Counted from the stretch's first letter, positions 1-13,902 are shown. The stretch: 64,000 nucleotides of DNA from Rhodococcus sp. SBT000017 (GCF_003688915.1 NZ_REFU01000001.1:868001-932000), one strand, 5' to 3'. Numbers and translations are program-made. Notes: generated by a model from the sequence alone, not told the origin.

Positions 1-684
1 CTCGACGACTCGATCGGAGACCTCGTGGTGCGGATCGGCGCCGTGAGGCCCGGACCCGACGATGATGAATTCAGGTGCTGTATGGCCTTCTTCGACGATC
101 GCGGCCGCGATGTCCGCGGCGATCTGCGCTTCCGTGCGGCCCACTCGAAGCCATTCACCCATCCGGGCGTGCACGCGGTCGATGGCGTGCCCAGCGCGCC
201 GCAACGCGTCGATCTCGGCCGCATCCTTGACCATTCGGAGTTCGCGAAGCACGTCGGTGGCCAGCACCGGGACCGTGCCGAAGACACCCGCCAGCGGCAC
301 GAAATGTAGGGCGGGCATGGCGTCGGCGACGGCTGTGCTCGTTCCACCGGGAACTGCCGATGCCACCAGTGCGTACGGATCCACACCGTCGACCCAGTCG
401 ACGAGCGTCAGAGACAGCTCTTGCGCCGCGGAATCGCCCAGTGCGGCGAGCTCGAGCCGAGGAACCACGACCGTGGGGGTGCTGCCGTCCGCGGGAACGA
501 CCAGAGCGATGAGACGCTCGAACGAACTGGCCTTCGATCCGATCAGGTACTGCAGATCCGGACCCGGGGTGATCAACAGGGCATCCAAGCCTGCTTCCGA
601 CGTCAGGCGAGCCGCGCGGGCGAGTCTGGACGCGTAGACATCGCTGGAGAAACGTGAGGAACTGACCGAAGAATCGACACTCAT
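1..684 (-). CDS. M24-family metallopeptidase (Xaa-Pro peptidase-like), 3' end cut by window edge
   Basis: Reading from an ATG at 684 down to base 1 gives 228 open codons with no stop, so only the N-terminal part is present. It begins [20 protein letters not shown] and has a creatinase N-like domain (residues about 15-140) followed by [20 protein letters not shown], the linker that opens the pita-bread catalytic domain of M24 peptidases. The metal-binding residues lie beyond the window, so activity cannot be judged. The best guess is a cytoplasmic dipeptidase of the mycobacterial PepE type. The start is set by TAGCCT six bases upstream of the ATG (leaderless pattern). It diverges from the exonuclease gene with less than 30 bp between them. 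Confidence 0.85.
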   Translation of the reverse strand, partial: MSVDSSVSSSRFSSDVYASRLARAARLTSEAGLDALLITPGPDLQYLIGSKASSFERLIALVVPADGSTPTVVVPRLELAALGDSAAQELSLTLVDWVDGVDPYALVASAVPGGTSTAVADAMPALHFVPLAGVFGTVPVLATDVLRELRMVKDAAEIDALRRAGHAIDRVHARMGEWLRVGRTEAQIAADIAAAIVEEGHTAPEFIIVGSGPHGADPHHEVSDRVVE

Positions 685-690
685 CCCACC

Positions 691-696
691 AGGCTA
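691..696 (-). promoter_or_regulatory. leaderless -10 hexamer of the M24 peptidase gene
   Basis: TAGCCT on the minus strand, six bases before the ATG at 684. The spacing puts the expected transcription start on the start codon. Confidence 0.55.
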
Positions 697-711
697 GTGC
701 CGTTTGGCAAG

Positions 712-1689
712 ATGAGCCCCATGACCGCCCCCGGAAAGTCGCCGCTGCTGCTCCTCGACGGCGCGAGCCTGTGGTTCAGGGCCTACTACGCACTGCCCGA
801 GTCGATTACGGCCCCCGATGGCCGACCCGTCAATGCCGTCCGAGGCTTCCTCGACATGATTTCGGCGTTGATCGCGCGCACCGAACCCAGCCGACTGGCG
901 GTGTGCCTCGATCTCGACTGGCGGCCGCAGTTTCGCGTCGACCTGGTGCCGTCCTACAAGGCGCATCGGGTTGCCGAGGCCGCGCCGGAGGTCGCCGAGA
1001 GCGAAGAGGTGCCGGAGACACTGACACCACAGGTGGACATGATCATGGATGTGCTCGCCGCATTGGGGATCGCGACCGCAGGCGCAGAAGGTCTCGAAGC
1101 CGACGACGTGCTGGGAACCCTGGCAGCGCGCGAGCGTCAGGACCCCGTGGTCGTGGTCAGTGGAGACAGAGACCTGCTTCAGGTTGCCGCCGACGAGCCG
1201 AACGAGGTGCGCGTTCTGTACGTGGGCCGTGGGTTGGCCAAAGCCGAATTGTTCGATCCCGCACTGGTTTCCGAGCGCTACGGTGTGCCACTTCATCGAG
1301 CGGGCGAGGCGTACGCGGAACTTGCCCTGCTGCGCGGCGACGCCTCCGACGGCCTGCCCGGCGTCAAAGGAATCGGGGAGAAGACGGCGTCGACGCTGAT
1401 GCTGAACTACGAATCCGTCGCTGCGCTGCGCGCTGCGGCACTCGATCCGTCCTCGGACATGGCCAAAGGCATCCGGGCGAAGCTGGCCAATGCGAGCGAC
1501 TACCTGGACGCCGCACTTCCCGTCGTCCGAGTCGTCACCGACGCCGATGTCGTCCTGTCGAAGTCCGACGAGATTCCGGCCGAGCCCGACGATCTCGACG
1601 CACTGAACACGCTCGCCGAGACCCTCGGAATCGAGAACGCCGTCAACCGTCTCGTCTCTGCGATGGCGGCCACGGCGTCGAAGAACTGA
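712..1689 (+). CDS. 5'-3' exonuclease (PolA N-domain / FEN-like)
   Basis: About 325 residues, stand-alone, without the polymerase part of DNA polymerase I. The N-terminal PIN-like fold starts with [20 protein letters not shown]; acidic metal-ligand motifs follow ([12 protein letters not shown] and [14 protein letters not shown]), and the helix-hairpin-helix DNA clamp is [20 protein letters not shown]. The family removes 5' flaps and RNA primers during replication and repair. Candidate starts are GTG 697, ATG 712 and ATG 721; none has a clear ribosome site, and 712 is a compromise. It matches, by order and type, the exonuclease gene next to pepE in mycobacteria. It ends 19 bp from the convergent DUF4333 gene. 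Confidence 0.9.
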   Translation: MSPMTAPGKSPLLLLDGASLWFRAYYALPESITAPDGRPVNAVRGFLDMISALIARTEPSRLAVCLDLDWRPQFRVDLVPSYKAHRVAEAAPEVAESEEVPETLTPQVDMIMDVLAALGIATAGAEGLEADDVLGTLAARERQDPVVVVSGDRDLLQVAADEPNEVRVLYVGRGLAKAELFDPALVSERYGVPLHRAGEAYAELALLRGDASDGLPGVKGIGEKTASTLMLNYESVAALRAAALDPSSDMAKGIRAKLANASDYLDAALPVVRVVTDADVVLSKSDEIPAEPDDLDALNTLAETLGIENAVNRLVSAMAATASKN

Positions 1690-1708
1690 CCCGAGTGGCC
1701 GAGCCGGT

Positions 1709-5531
<3,823 letters not shown>

Positions 5532-5558
5532 GCGATCGACCCGACGGTCCGACCGAGG

Positions 5559-6530
5559 TCAGATCGTGTCGTCGTACTGTGCCTGTGCTCGGGTCGCGGT
5601 ACCGAAGCCGTTGGACGGCGGTGTCGGAGCGACAGCATCCGGTGACTCGATCGAACCTGCGCCGTCGATGCGCGTTGCTTCGTCATCTGACACATCACCC
5701 CATTCGTCTCTTCTCTTGCGCAACTTACGCTTGTCGTGAATTCGCGCAATCTGCACTGCCATTTCGAAGAGCACCGTCAACGCCAAGGCCAATGCCAGCA
5801 TCGAGAACGGGTCCTGCCCCGGAGTTGCGATGGCCGCGAAGACGAACAGCCCGAAGATGAGACCTCGACGCCACGCCTTGAGTCGCTCGTAGGTGAGTAC
5901 GCCGACGAAGTTCAGGGCGACGACCAGCAACGGAATCTCGAAGCTGACGCCGAAGATGATGAGGAGGTTGATCAGGAATCCGAAGTACTGATCGCCGCTG
6001 AGGGCGGTGATCTGCACGTTGTCGCCGATGGAGAGCAAGAAGTGCAGGCCCTTGGCGACCACGTAGTAGGCCAGGACGGCTCCGGCGACGAACAGCGCGG
6101 CCGCTCCGGAGACGAACGAAACAGCGTGTCGCCGTTCGTTGGCGTACAGGCCCGGGGTGATGAACGCCCAGATCTGATACAGCCAGATGGGGCAGGCCAG
6201 GACGACACCGGCAGTGAAGGCGACCTTGAACCGCAACAGGAACTGATCGAACGGTCCGGTCGCCAACAGACGACACTGGTCGTCGTTGCTCAGGTTCGCG
6301 CGCAGGCTGGGGTCGAGTGTGCAGTAGGGACCCCGTAGGAGGTCGCCGAGGCTCTCGACGCCGAGGATGGTGTGCGAGTACCAGAAGAACCCGAAGGCAG
6401 TCGTCAGCGCGACGGCAACCAACGACCACAGGAGCCGGGTTCGCAGCTCGTACAGGTGATCGACCAACGACATCGTGCCGTCGGGATTGACTCGGCGCTT
6501 GCTACGCCGCGGATCGAACGGAATGCGCAT
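5559..6530 (-). CDS. tatC: Sec-independent protein translocase subunit TatC
   Basis: 323 residues, six predicted membrane helices. The conserved N-terminal [13 protein letters not shown] (about 21-33) and the late motif [10 protein letters not shown] are typical TatC features that take part in twin-arginine signal recognition. TatC with TatA exports folded proteins across the cytoplasmic membrane. The C-terminal tail (about 60 hydrophilic, acidic residues) is longer than in E. coli TatC, as usual in actinobacteria. It lies between tatA and helY on the same strand. The 110-bp gap to tatA holds a strong hairpin that may set the tatA:tatC ratio. Confidence 0.96.
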   Translation of the reverse strand: MRIPFDPRRSKRRVNPDGTMSLVDHLYELRTRLLWSLVAVALTTAFGFFWYSHTILGVESLGDLLRGPYCTLDPSLRANLSNDDQCRLLATGPFDQFLLRFKVAFTAGVVLACPIWLYQIWAFITPGLYANERRHAVSFVSGAAALFVAGAVLAYYVVAKGLHFLLSIGDNVQITALSGDQYFGFLINLLIIFGVSFEIPLLVVALNFVGVLTYERLKAWRRGLIFGLFVFAAIATPGQDPFSMLALALALTVLFEMAVQIARIHDKRKLRKRRDEWGDVSDDEATRIDGAGSIESPDAVAPTPPSNGFGTATRAQAQYDDTI

Positions 6531-6594
6531 GGTGTTCTACGGTCAGCCTTCTTCGGTCGGACGACGGCGATAGGCCGTCACCGACAGCAGTGAA

Positions 6595-6620
6595 CCTTCG
6601 GTGCCACCTGGCACCGAAGG
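6595..6620 (-). terminator. hairpin between tatA and tatC (attenuator or RNA-processing site)
   Basis: Perfect 11-bp stem CCTTCGGTGCC / GGCACCGAAGG with a 4-nt loop, located 20 bp after the tatA stop in the direction of transcription and 64 bp before tatC. No T-run follows, so full termination is unlikely; partial termination or protection of the tatA message is more plausible. Confidence 0.6.
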
Positions 6621-6640
6621 CGTGCTGAGCGGCCTTGCGC

Positions 6641-6907
6641 TCAGGCAGACTTGGCGTCGTGCTGGGTCTCGCTGGTCGGCTGCACGACCGGCGCGGGAGA
6701 GGGCAGCTGAGCGGGAGCGGTCGGCTGCTGCGCCGTCGCAGTGTCGGTGTCGGACTTGCCGTCGTTCTGCATCTCCTTCACCTCGCTCTTGAAGATGCGC
6801 AACGACCGGCCGAGTCCGCGAGCAGCCTCGGGCAGCTTCTTGGAACCGAACAGAATGATGACGACCACCGCAACGATGGCCCAGTGCCAAGGACTGGTGA
6901 ATCCCAT
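6641..6907 (-). CDS. tatA: Sec-independent protein translocase subunit TatA
   Basis: 88 residues. One N-terminal membrane helix ([15 protein letters not shown]), the [20 protein letters not shown] hinge and amphipathic helix, then a Pro/Thr/Gln-rich soluble tail. This is the classic TatA layout; TatA oligomers form the translocation pathway recruited by TatC. ATG 6907 is preceded by AGGAGG-like purines (GTAGGAGGTTCGC). It is the first tat gene after pafBC on the same strand, the arrangement known from mycobacteria. Confidence 0.95.
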   Translation of the reverse strand: MGFTSPWHWAIVAVVVIILFGSKKLPEAARGLGRSLRIFKSEVKEMQNDGKSDTDTATAQQPTAPAQLPSPAPVVQPTSETQHDAKSA

Positions 6908-6993
6908 GCGAACCTCCTACAGATCAGATGAACCGAGCGTACCCGACCCCGGGTGCCGCCTCCGGCAGCGGCGGGTGCCGGTTTGCCCCGTGT

Positions 6994-7989
6994 TCATGTG
7001 GCGACGGTGCCGTTCGCGCTGGTGGCGTCGAGCTCGGCGTACGCATCCAGGGCCGAGCGGGCTCGATCGCGGACGGAGTTCACCAAGGATTCAGGTGCCA
7101 GTACCGTGACGCCGCCACCGAAGCCCAAGGTCAATCGCGTCATCCACTGCAGCGTCGCGAACCGCATCGTGACCACGATCGACCCGTCCGCATCCGCGGC
7201 GACCTGGGTCATCGGGTAGTAGTCCAGGATCCAGGTGAAGGCAGGCGACACCTTCAACCGCGCCTGAGACAGCGAGGGATCGTCGTTGAAGATCTCGAAG
7301 GCGTCCTCGTCCTGCACCGATTCCGGCGGCGCGGCGGGTTCGTCGAGTTCGGTTGCCGAGTCGATGCGGTCGAAGCGGAACAGCCGAACTCCCTCGGCGC
7401 TTCGGCACCACGCCTGCACATAGCTGTTGTCGTCGACGACGACAGTCCTGATCGGGTCGACGGTCCGCTCGGTGACGACATCCCGCGATGCGGAATAGTA
7501 GGTCAGCTCCAGAGCGTGCCGATGACGCAGCGCAGATCGGACGGTGGCGGAGACCGGGCCTTCTTCCGCACCTGCGCCGTCGTGATCCGACGAGAGTGGC
7601 ACGTTGGCCGCCGCCGAGCCCGCTGCGGTCTCGATCTTCGCGATCGCGCGCTGAGCGGCGGACGGATCGACCATGCCGGGCATCGAGGTCAGGGACCGCA
7701 GTGCAACCAACAGGGCCGTCGCCTCGGTCGACGTCAGGCGTAGCGGTCGATCGATTCCGGCCGAGAACGTCACGTCGATGCTCTCCTCGGAGAAGGAGAG
7801 ATCGATGAGATCACCCGGGCCGTAGCCGGGCAGACCGCACATCCAGAGCTGATTGAGATCGGCCATCAGGGTCGCCGTCGACACCCCCAGCTCGCGCGCG
7901 GCCTCCTCGGCACTCAAGCCGGGATTGGCCATGAAGAACGGCACCATGTTGAGCAACCTGGCCAGCCGAACCGACAGTCGTGCGCTCAT
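6994..7989 (-). CDS. pafC: WYL-domain transcriptional regulator PafC
   Basis: 331 residues. N-terminal helix-turn-helix (RLLNMVPFFMANPGLSAEEAARELGVS, about 10-40) followed by a WYL domain (ELTYYSASRDVVTERTVDPI ... NSYVQAWCRSAEGVRLFRFDRI) and WCX-type C-terminus. PafB and PafC form a heterodimer that activates RecA-independent DNA-damage genes in mycobacteria. The ATG at 7989 overlaps the pafB stop (ATGA), which fixes the start and implies translational coupling. Longer upstream frames are out of register with pafB and not real. Confidence 0.92.
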   Translation of the reverse strand: MSARLSVRLARLLNMVPFFMANPGLSAEEAARELGVSTATLMADLNQLWMCGLPGYGPGDLIDLSFSEESIDVTFSAGIDRPLRLTSTEATALLVALRSLTSMPGMVDPSAAQRAIAKIETAAGSAAANVPLSSDHDGAGAEEGPVSATVRSALRHRHALELTYYSASRDVVTERTVDPIRTVVVDDNSYVQAWCRSAEGVRLFRFDRIDSATELDEPAAPPESVQDEDAFEIFNDDPSLSQARLKVSPAFTWILDYYPMTQVAADADGSIVVTMRFATLQWMTRLTLGFGGGVTVLAPESLVNSVRDRARSALDAYAELDATSANGTVAT

Positions 7990-8978
7990 CGCTCGTTCTC
8001 CACGTCGGCCGCCTTCTGCAGGGTGGAGATCACGTCGGCGCGCAGTTCCGCGGGTTCGAGCACCACCGCATCCGCGCCGTGACCGGCGATCAACCGCGAG
8101 ACCCAATCCCAGGACCGCACGGGAACCTCGACGACAGTGCCGCTGCGGGTGCCGAGACTCTGCACGCCGACCACCGTTCCCATTCTGCGCAATTCCAGCG
8201 CCCTCCCGTCCTGTAGCCATACCCGGGCCGTGCCCGATACCGAGGACGTGCCCGCCACTCGACGGACGATGTCCTGCAGATCGACGCCGTCGGGCTTGCG
8301 GACGCTCTGCGGGGTGCCGAACGACTTGACCTCGTCGCCGATTCGGGACAGTCGGAACGTGCGGGTGTCGTCGCGGTCCACGTCGTGTCCCACCAGATAC
8401 CAGCGGCCGCGAAACGTCACGACACCCCACGGCTGGACGGTTCTAGTGGTGAACGGCTCGGTCAGCGACGGGCGGTGTTGGAACCGTACCGACTTGCCGT
8501 CGTCGATCGCGGCCAGCAAGGCACCCAGCGCGGGTTCGGAGCCTCGGGTGCGTGCGGGAACCGCGGTCACCGCTGCGGCGGACTCGTTCTGGTCGACCTG
8601 AATTCCGGCGGCTCGGAGTTTGAGCAACGCACTCTGTGCCGCGGAGGTGAGCTCCGGCGATTCCCACAGTTTGACGGCGACCGCAACGGCGGCCGATTCC
8701 TCGCTGGTGAGGTCGATGTCGGGCAGTTCGTAGGCATCGCGATTGATGCGATAGCCCTCGACGCCACCGAATCTGGTTGCGGTACCGGTTTCCAACGGGA
8801 CTCCGAGGTCGCGCAGTTCGTTCTTGTCTCGCTCGAACATTCTGCTGAACGCTTCGTGGCTGGTGGAGTCGTCGTATCCGGCAACGCTCTCGCGGATCCA
8901 CTCCGCGGTCAGGAACTGACGTGTCGACAGCAGACAGATGACCAGATTCATCAGGCGTTCGACTTTGGTGGTGGCCAC
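7986..8978 (-). CDS. pafB: WYL-domain transcriptional regulator PafB
   Basis: 330 residues. N-terminal DNA-binding region (VERLMNLVICLLSTRQFLTAEWIRESV), then the WYL domain (RFQHRPSLTEPFTTRTVQPWGVV, WYLVGHDVDRDDTRTFRLSRI), with the signature W-Y-L triplet visible. It partners PafC. The GTG at 8978 is chosen because TAGGCT lies 8 bases upstream, suggesting a leaderless message separate from pafA even though pafA ends 61 bp upstream on the same strand. Confidence 0.93.
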   Translation of the reverse strand: MATTKVERLMNLVICLLSTRQFLTAEWIRESVAGYDDSTSHEAFSRMFERDKNELRDLGVPLETGTATRFGGVEGYRINRDAYELPDIDLTSEESAAVAVAVKLWESPELTSAAQSALLKLRAAGIQVDQNESAAAVTAVPARTRGSEPALGALLAAIDDGKSVRFQHRPSLTEPFTTRTVQPWGVVTFRGRWYLVGHDVDRDDTRTFRLSRIGDEVKSFGTPQSVRKPDGVDLQDIVRRVAGTSSVSGTARVWLQDGRALELRRMGTVVGVQSLGTRSGTVVEVPVRSWDWVSRLIAGHGADAVVLEPAELRADVISTLQKAADVENER

Positions 8979-8986
8979 GACAGTCG

Positions 8987-8992
8987 AGCCTA
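8987..8992 (-). promoter_or_regulatory. leaderless -10 hexamer of pafB
   Basis: TAGGCT on the minus strand, 8 bases before the GTG at 8978. Confidence 0.5.
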
Positions 8993-9039
8993 GTTGCTCA
9001 CCGGTGGCCGCAGCGGTAACGACCCGACTGCGTGCGGCG

Positions 9040-10398
9040 CTACATCGATGCGATCAGCCGTTCCACTCGCTCGTCGACCGAACGGAACGGATCCTTGCAC
9101 AGCACGGTTCGCTGAGCCTGGTCGTTGAGCTTGAGGTGCACCCAGTCGACCGTGAAGTCGCGACCTGCCTCCTGAGCGGCCGTGATGAATTCTCCGCGCA
9201 GCTTGGCTCGGGTGGTCTGCGGCGGCAGATCGACGGCCTCGTCGATCTGTTCGTCCTCGGTGACTCGTTTGGCCAGACCCTTGCGCTGCAACAGGTCGAA
9301 CACTCCTCGGCCGCGTTTGATGTCGTGATAGGCCAGGTCCAACTGCGCGATCTTGGGATCGGACAGCTCCATCGAGTACCGGTCCTGATACCGCTGGAAC
9401 AGTTTGCGCTTGATGACCCAGTCGATCTCGGTGTCCACCTTCGCGAAATCCTGTGTCTCGATGGCGTCGAGCGTTCGTCCCCACAGATCGACGACCTGCT
9501 CCACCTGAGTGTTCGGCTCGCGCGTCTTGAGATGCTCGACGGCTCGCGCGTAGTACTCGCGCTGAATATCGAGGGCGCTGGCCTGTCGTCCCCCGGCGAG
9601 TCGAACGGGACGCCGTCCGGTGAGATCGTGACTGACCTCGCGGATGGCGCGAATCGGATTGTCCAGTGCGAAATCTCGGAAGGACACGCCCGCCTCGATC
9701 ATCTCGAGAACGAGGGCTGCCGTTCCGACCTTGAGCATCGTCGAGGTCTCGGCCATGTTCGAGTCGCCCACGATGACGTGCAGTCGGCGGTACTTCTCGG
9801 CGTCGGCGTGCGGCTCGTCGCGAGTGTTGATGATGGGTCGCGAACGAGTGGTGGCCGAGGAGACGCCTTCCCAGATGTGCTCGGCGCGCTGTGAGAGGCA
9901 GAACGTCGCAGCCTTCGGCGTCTGGAGTACCTTGCCTGCGCCACAGATCAACTGACGCGTGACCAGGAACGGCAGCAGCACGTCCGAGATTCGGGAGAAC
10001 TCGCCGGCACGTTGCACGAGAAAGTTCTCGTGGCAGCCGTAGGAGTTTCCCGCCGAGTCGGTGTTGTTCTTGAACAGATAGATATCGCCCCCGATACCTT
10101 CTTCTGCCAGGCGTTGCTCAGCGTCGATCAGCAGGTCTTCCAGTACTCGCTCGCCGGCGCGGTCGTGGGTGACCAACTGCAACAGACTGTCGCACTCGGC
10201 GGTGGCGTACTCGGGGTGCGAGCCCACGTCGAGGTACAGGCGGGCACCGTTGCGAAGGAACACATTCGAGCTGCGACCCCACGAGACGACTCGGCGAAAC
10301 AGATAGCGAGCCACTTCGTCCGGACTCAGCCGTCGATGTCCGTGAAAAGTACATGTGACACCGAACTCTGTCTCGATGCCCATAATTCGTCGCTGCAC
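9040..10398 (-). CDS. pafA: Pup--protein ligase PafA
   Basis: 452 residues. Begins [18 protein letters not shown], the carboxylate-amine-ligase loop with the metal-binding glutamates (GIETEFG); later [18 protein letters not shown], the [18 protein letters not shown] nucleotide-binding segment and [20 protein letters not shown] are all shared with Dop. PafA uses ATP to join the C-terminal glutamate of Pup to substrate lysines. It lacks the extra Dop-loop seen in the paralogue at 14097-15596. GTG 10398 is preferred over the later ATG because TAGTGT lies exactly 6 bases upstream. Confidence 0.96.
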   Translation of the reverse strand: MQRRIMGIETEFGVTCTFHGHRRLSPDEVARYLFRRVVSWGRSSNVFLRNGARLYLDVGSHPEYATAECDSLLQLVTHDRAGERVLEDLLIDAEQRLAEEGIGGDIYLFKNNTDSAGNSYGCHENFLVQRAGEFSRISDVLLPFLVTRQLICGAGKVLQTPKAATFCLSQRAEHIWEGVSSATTRSRPIINTRDEPHADAEKYRRLHVIVGDSNMAETSTMLKVGTAALVLEMIEAGVSFRDFALDNPIRAIREVSHDLTGRRPVRLAGGRQASALDIQREYYARAVEHLKTREPNTQVEQVVDLWGRTLDAIETQDFAKVDTEIDWVIKRKLFQRYQDRYSMELSDPKIAQLDLAYHDIKRGRGVFDLLQRKGLAKRVTEDEQIDEAVDLPPQTTRAKLRGEFITAAQEAGRDFTVDWVHLKLNDQAQRTVLCKDPFRSVDERVERLIASM

Positions 10399-10404
10399 AC
10401 TTCG

Positions 10405-10410
10405 ACACTA
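10405..10410 (-). promoter_or_regulatory. leaderless -10 hexamer of pafA
   Basis: TAGTGT on the minus strand, 6 bases before GTG 10398; it decides the start codon of pafA. Confidence 0.55.
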
Positions 10411-10483
10411 CAACGCAACCCTCGAATCGATGTGTCGGAGCGCCCCGATGTCGTCCGTCCGTGAGGATGCCGTCGCACGTGCC

Positions 10484-10489
10484 TAGGCT
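10484..10489 (+). promoter_or_regulatory. leaderless -10 hexamer of the PAP2/kinase fusion gene
   Basis: TAGGCT, 7 bases before ATG 10497. Confidence 0.6.
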
Positions 10490-10496
10490 GGGCGTC

Positions 10497-11966
10497 ATGA
10501 CATCCACGCGTACCTCGATCGCGACGGCCGTCCACGCGTGGGATCTGTCCCTGGTGGCGCGAAGTGCTGCTCTGCGGCAGAGCAGAGCGGACGGTGGCCT
10601 GCGCGCCTTGAGCAACGCCGCCGATCACGGCCGTCTGTGGCTCGGCGCGGCTGCGCTTCTCGTGGCCGTAGGTGGCCCGGCCCGACGCGGTGGCGTCCGG
10701 GGGCTCGTGGCACTGGCCGGTGCGAGCTCTGTGGCGAACGGGCTGCTCAAACCACTCTTCCCGCGGACTCGTCCCGATTCCGAGTCGGTTCCCGTCCTGC
10801 GTCAAGTACTGGCTCCGCCGGTGTCGTCGTCGTTTCCCTCGGGGCATTCGGCGTCCGCGGCCGCGTTCGTCACAGCGGTGGCGATCGAATCCCCGGTGGC
10901 AGGCGTGCTGCTGGCACCCGTTGCGGCCGCGGTGTGTTACTCCAGGGTGCACGTCGGGGTGCATTGGCCGACCGACGTCATCGCCGGTGCGGCTCTGGGC
11001 TCGGCCATCGCGTTGTCCACCCGTCGCTGGTGGGCCGTGCGATCGGAAAAGCCTGCCGATCTGGGTTCCCCGGTAGAGATCGATCCACTGCCCGGCGGCC
11101 GGGGGCTGCTGGTACTCGTCAATCCGGGTTCGGGCGACGATTCGGACGCGGTGCCCGACGCGATCCGTCGAGCACTTCCCGATGCCGATCTGTTCGTGCC
11201 GAATCCCGATCAGGACTTCAACGAGCAACTGGAACAGCGAATTCGGAGCACGTCCCCGCGTGCCCTCGGTGTGTGCGGTGGCGACGGAACGGTGGTCAGC
11301 GTTGCTGCATCGGCGGTGCGCAACGGATTACCGCTCGCAGCATTTCCGGGCGGCACCCTCAACCACTTCGCGCGCGACACCGGGTTGACCGTCGTGGAGG
11401 ACACTGCTGCCGCCGTGGAAGCGGGCACCGCCGAACGGGTCGACATCGCCGAGGTGTCCGTCGACTGCCGCAGTGTGTCCTTCGTCAACACCGCGACGTT
11501 CGGTGGCTACCCCGACTCGGTGCGGCTGCGTCAGAAGTTGCAACGCCGAATAGGTAAATGGCCGGCCGCCGCCATCGCGATGACGAGGGTCCTGGCAGCT
11601 GCGGAACCACTGAACATCAGGCTCGACGGCACCAGACATTCGGTGTGGATGCTGTTCGTCGGCAACGGCAACTACGCACCGGCCGATCAAGTTCCCATGT
11701 CTCGCAGCAGCATTCACACCGGAACGCTCGATGTTCGGTTTCTTCCGTCCGAGCCGAGGGCATCCAGAACCAGACTGCTGTGGGCAACGTTGACCGGCAC
11801 CCTCGGCTCGTCGCCCGCCTACGTTCGTCGAGCGGTGAAGCAGTTGACCGTCGAGGTGGAGGGCTCCCCCGTTGCGCTCGCCGCCGACGGCGAAGTGGTG
11901 GGCGACGGAACGTGGTTCGAGTTCACCAGCGACAAGAACGGCCTCGTGCTCTACCGAAAGCGATAG
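10497..11966 (+). CDS. PAP2 phosphatase fused to a diacylglycerol-kinase-like domain
   Basis: 489 residues with two enzymes in one chain. Residues about 30-190 carry the three PAP2 motifs: KPLFPRTRP, PSGHSASA and SRVHVGVHWPTDVIAG (catalytic His residues present). Residues about 200-485 are a lipid-kinase fold with VLVNPGSG, VCGGDGTV and FPGGTLNHFARDTG. One half can remove a phosphate from a lipid or polyprenol, the other can add one, so a lipid-recycling or phosphatidate/undecaprenyl-phosphate role is plausible but unproven. Several hydrophobic segments occur in the PAP2 half. It stands alone on the plus strand between pafA and prcA. Confidence 0.88.
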   Translation: MTSTRTSIATAVHAWDLSLVARSAALRQSRADGGLRALSNAADHGRLWLGAAALLVAVGGPARRGGVRGLVALAGASSVANGLLKPLFPRTRPDSESVPVLRQVLAPPVSSSFPSGHSASAAAFVTAVAIESPVAGVLLAPVAAAVCYSRVHVGVHWPTDVIAGAALGSAIALSTRRWWAVRSEKPADLGSPVEIDPLPGGRGLLVLVNPGSGDDSDAVPDAIRRALPDADLFVPNPDQDFNEQLEQRIRSTSPRALGVCGGDGTVVSVAASAVRNGLPLAAFPGGTLNHFARDTGLTVVEDTAAAVEAGTAERVDIAEVSVDCRSVSFVNTATFGGYPDSVRLRQKLQRRIGKWPAAAIAMTRVLAAAEPLNIRLDGTRHSVWMLFVGNGNYAPADQVPMSRSSIHTGTLDVRFLPSEPRASRTRLLWATLTGTLGSSPAYVRRAVKQLTVEVEGSPVALAADGEVVGDGTWFEFTSDKNGLVLYRKR

Positions 11967-11976
11967 CGCACGAGGC
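11941..11976. terminator. hairpin at the convergent end of the fusion gene and prcA
   Basis: Nine-bp perfect arms GCCTCGTGC / GCACGAGGC separated by 18 nt, overlapping the stop codon of the plus-strand gene. No T-run. Its place between convergent genes suggests a bidirectional terminator. Confidence 0.4.
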
Positions 11977-11999
11977 CGAACGAATGTCGGGACCACCGG

Positions 12000-12773
12000 T
12001 CAGTAAGGCGGTGCACCTTCGGTGTCGGTGACCGCCTCGACCGACGCAGTCGGCGTCGGCAACATGTCCTCCAACGCAGCTCCGGCGATGCGTCGGAACG
12101 CTCGTCGCGGCCGCGCCTGGTCCAGCACCGCGACCTCGAGCGCCGAGACCTCGAGGACCTTCTTCTCCGGCTCACCGCCCGCAGGGGGCGGCGTCGCGGG
12201 ACCTGCCGTGAGGGCGGCAACAGCAACCCGTACCGCCTCGGCCAGGTCCAGGCCGGAACGATAGGTGTCCTTCAGCGCGGCCACGATCGGCTCGGTCGTG
12301 CCACCCATGACGACGAAATCCTGTTCGTCGACGATGGATCCGTCGTAGGTGATGCGGTAGAGCTGCGTAGCGACCGGCTCGTCCTGATGCGACACCTCCG
12401 CGACACAGATCTCGACCTCGTACGGCTTGAGCTGCTCGGTGAAGATCGTGCCGAGTGCTTGCGCGTACGTCTTGGCGAGCGAACGGCCGGTCACGTCACG
12501 CCGATCGTAGGTGTATCCCTTGATATCGGCGTGCTGGATGCCGGCCTTGCGCAGGTTCTCGAACTCGTTGTACTTGCCCACGGCCGCGAAGCCGATCCGG
12601 TCGTAGAGTTCGCTCACCTTGTGCAACGCGGTCGAACGGTTTTCGGCCACGAAGAGGACCCCGTCCGCATACGTCAGCACGATGACGCTGCGGCCGCGGC
12701 CGATTCCCTTGCGCGCCAACTCCGAACGATCGCGCATGATCTGTTCGGCAGATGCGTAGTACGGCATCGTCAT
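12000..12773 (-). CDS. prcA: 20S proteasome subunit alpha
   Basis: 257 residues. Starts [23 protein letters not shown], the alpha N-terminal region that forms the gate, then [21 protein letters not shown] and the conserved [20 protein letters not shown] region. Seven alpha subunits make each outer ring and receive the Mpa ATPase. No catalytic N-terminal threonine, as expected. Its start overlaps the prcB stop by 4 bp (ATGA). The C-terminal tail (about 30 residues after the fold) is variable in the family. Confidence 0.97.
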   Translation of the reverse strand: MTMPYYASAEQIMRDRSELARKGIGRGRSVIVLTYADGVLFVAENRSTALHKVSELYDRIGFAAVGKYNEFENLRKAGIQHADIKGYTYDRRDVTGRSLAKTYAQALGTIFTEQLKPYEVEICVAEVSHQDEPVATQLYRITYDGSIVDEQDFVVMGGTTEPIVAALKDTYRSGLDLAEAVRVAVAALTAGPATPPPAGGEPEKKVLEVSALEVAVLDQARPRRAFRRIAGAALEDMLPTPTASVEAVTDTEGAPPY

Positions 12774-13711
12774 GGTGCGCTACCCCCTTCGCTCACTTGC
12801 TGGCCGGCCCGGGTGTGATGCTCGGCACCGCCGGAATGCGCTGCACTCTCGGTCCGCTCCGCGAGGACGGACCGAGCGGCAGCCGAAATCCGCTCGTGCG
12901 CAACGTCGTCCGCCCCGACACTGGTGATGGCGACAGCCGTCGGGTAGATCCCGCGGGTGACGTCCGGACCACCGGTGGCCGAGTCGTCGTCGGCGGCGTC
13001 GTACAGCGATTCCACCGCTGCACGAATCGCCTCCTCCTCGGTCATTCCCGGGCGATAGAGCTTCTTGAGCGCGGACTTGGCGAACAACGATCCCGATCCC
13101 ACCGCGTGATAACCCGAACGCTCCTCGTATCGCCCGCCGACCACGTCGTAGGACACGATGCGTCCGGCTCGATCCGGATCCGAGATGTCGATGTCGAATC
13201 CGACCAGCAATGGGACGGCGGCAAGCCCTTGCATCGCGGCACCGAGATTGCTTCGCACCATCGACGACAGCTTGTTGGCCTTGCCGTTGAACGTGAGCGG
13301 AACGCCTTCGATCTTCTCGTAGTGCTCGAGTTCGACGGCGAAGAGCCGGACCAGCTCGATCGCGATGCCCGCCGTTCCGGCGATACCCGCGGCGGAGTAG
13401 TCGTCGGTGACGTAGACCTTCTGCATGTCGCGATTGGCGATCAGATTGCCCTGCGTGGCTCGCCGGTCACCCGCGATCAGTACGCCGCCCGCGTAGGTCA
13501 GGGCGACGATCGTCGTCCCGTGCGGGGCGATGCCGGACTTGTCGGTGGTGCCGTTGGCGGTGTGCGACGCCAGATCCGCCGCGATACCGCTCTCGGGCAA
13601 CAGGTGGGGGGCGTGCCGACGAAGATAGTCGGAGAACGACGAGCTGCTCGACCCGAGTGGGATCGTCATTCCGTCGCCGGCCGACCGTGGGTCCGAACGA
13701 TCCACCGTCAC
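12770..13711 (-). CDS. prcB: 20S proteasome subunit beta, with propeptide
   Basis: 313 residues. The catalytic threonine is Thr66 in [21 protein letters not shown], so autoprocessing removes a 65-residue propeptide. Conserved GDRRATQG and the [14 protein letters not shown] segment follow; the last ~35 residues form a hydrophilic tail. The mature N-terminal Thr is the nucleophile of the protease. The gene overlaps pup by 4 bp at its start and prcA by 4 bp at its end, so pup-prcB-prcA is a tightly coupled operon. Confidence 0.97.
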   Translation of the reverse strand: MTVDRSDPRSAGDGMTIPLGSSSSSFSDYLRRHAPHLLPESGIAADLASHTANGTTDKSGIAPHGTTIVALTYAGGVLIAGDRRATQGNLIANRDMQKVYVTDDYSAAGIAGTAGIAIELVRLFAVELEHYEKIEGVPLTFNGKANKLSSMVRSNLGAAMQGLAAVPLLVGFDIDISDPDRAGRIVSYDVVGGRYEERSGYHAVGSGSLFAKSALKKLYRPGMTEEEAIRAAVESLYDAADDDSATGGPDVTRGIYPTAVAITSVGADDVAHERISAAARSVLAERTESAAHSGGAEHHTRAGQQVSEGGSAP

Positions 13712-13902
13712 TGGCCGCCCTTCTGAACGTAGGCGCGGACGAAGTCCTCGGCGTTTTCCTCGAGCACGTCGTCGATCTCGTCGAGAAGGTCGTCGGTCTC
13801 CTCGGCCAGCTTCTCGCGTCGTTCCTGACCACCGGCTCCGGTGTCGCCGGGAACCTCATCGTCGTCGCCGCCGCCAGAGCGCCGTGTCTGCTCCTGTGCC
13901 AT
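13708..13902 (-). CDS. pup: prokaryotic ubiquitin-like protein Pup
   Basis: 64 residues, acidic and disordered, ending VQKGGQ. The C-terminal glutamine must be deamidated to glutamate by Dop before PafA can ligate it. The central [24 protein letters not shown] stretch (residues about 27-47) is the coiled-coil segment that binds Mpa. ATG 13902 has a strong GGAGGAGG about 11 bases upstream, unlike the leaderless neighbours. It is the first gene of pup-prcB-prcA; the promoter should lie in the 194-bp gap toward dop. Confidence 0.97.
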   Translation of the reverse strand: MAQEQTRRSGGGDDDEVPGDTGAGGQERREKLAEETDDLLDEIDDVLEENAEDFVRAYVQKGGQ

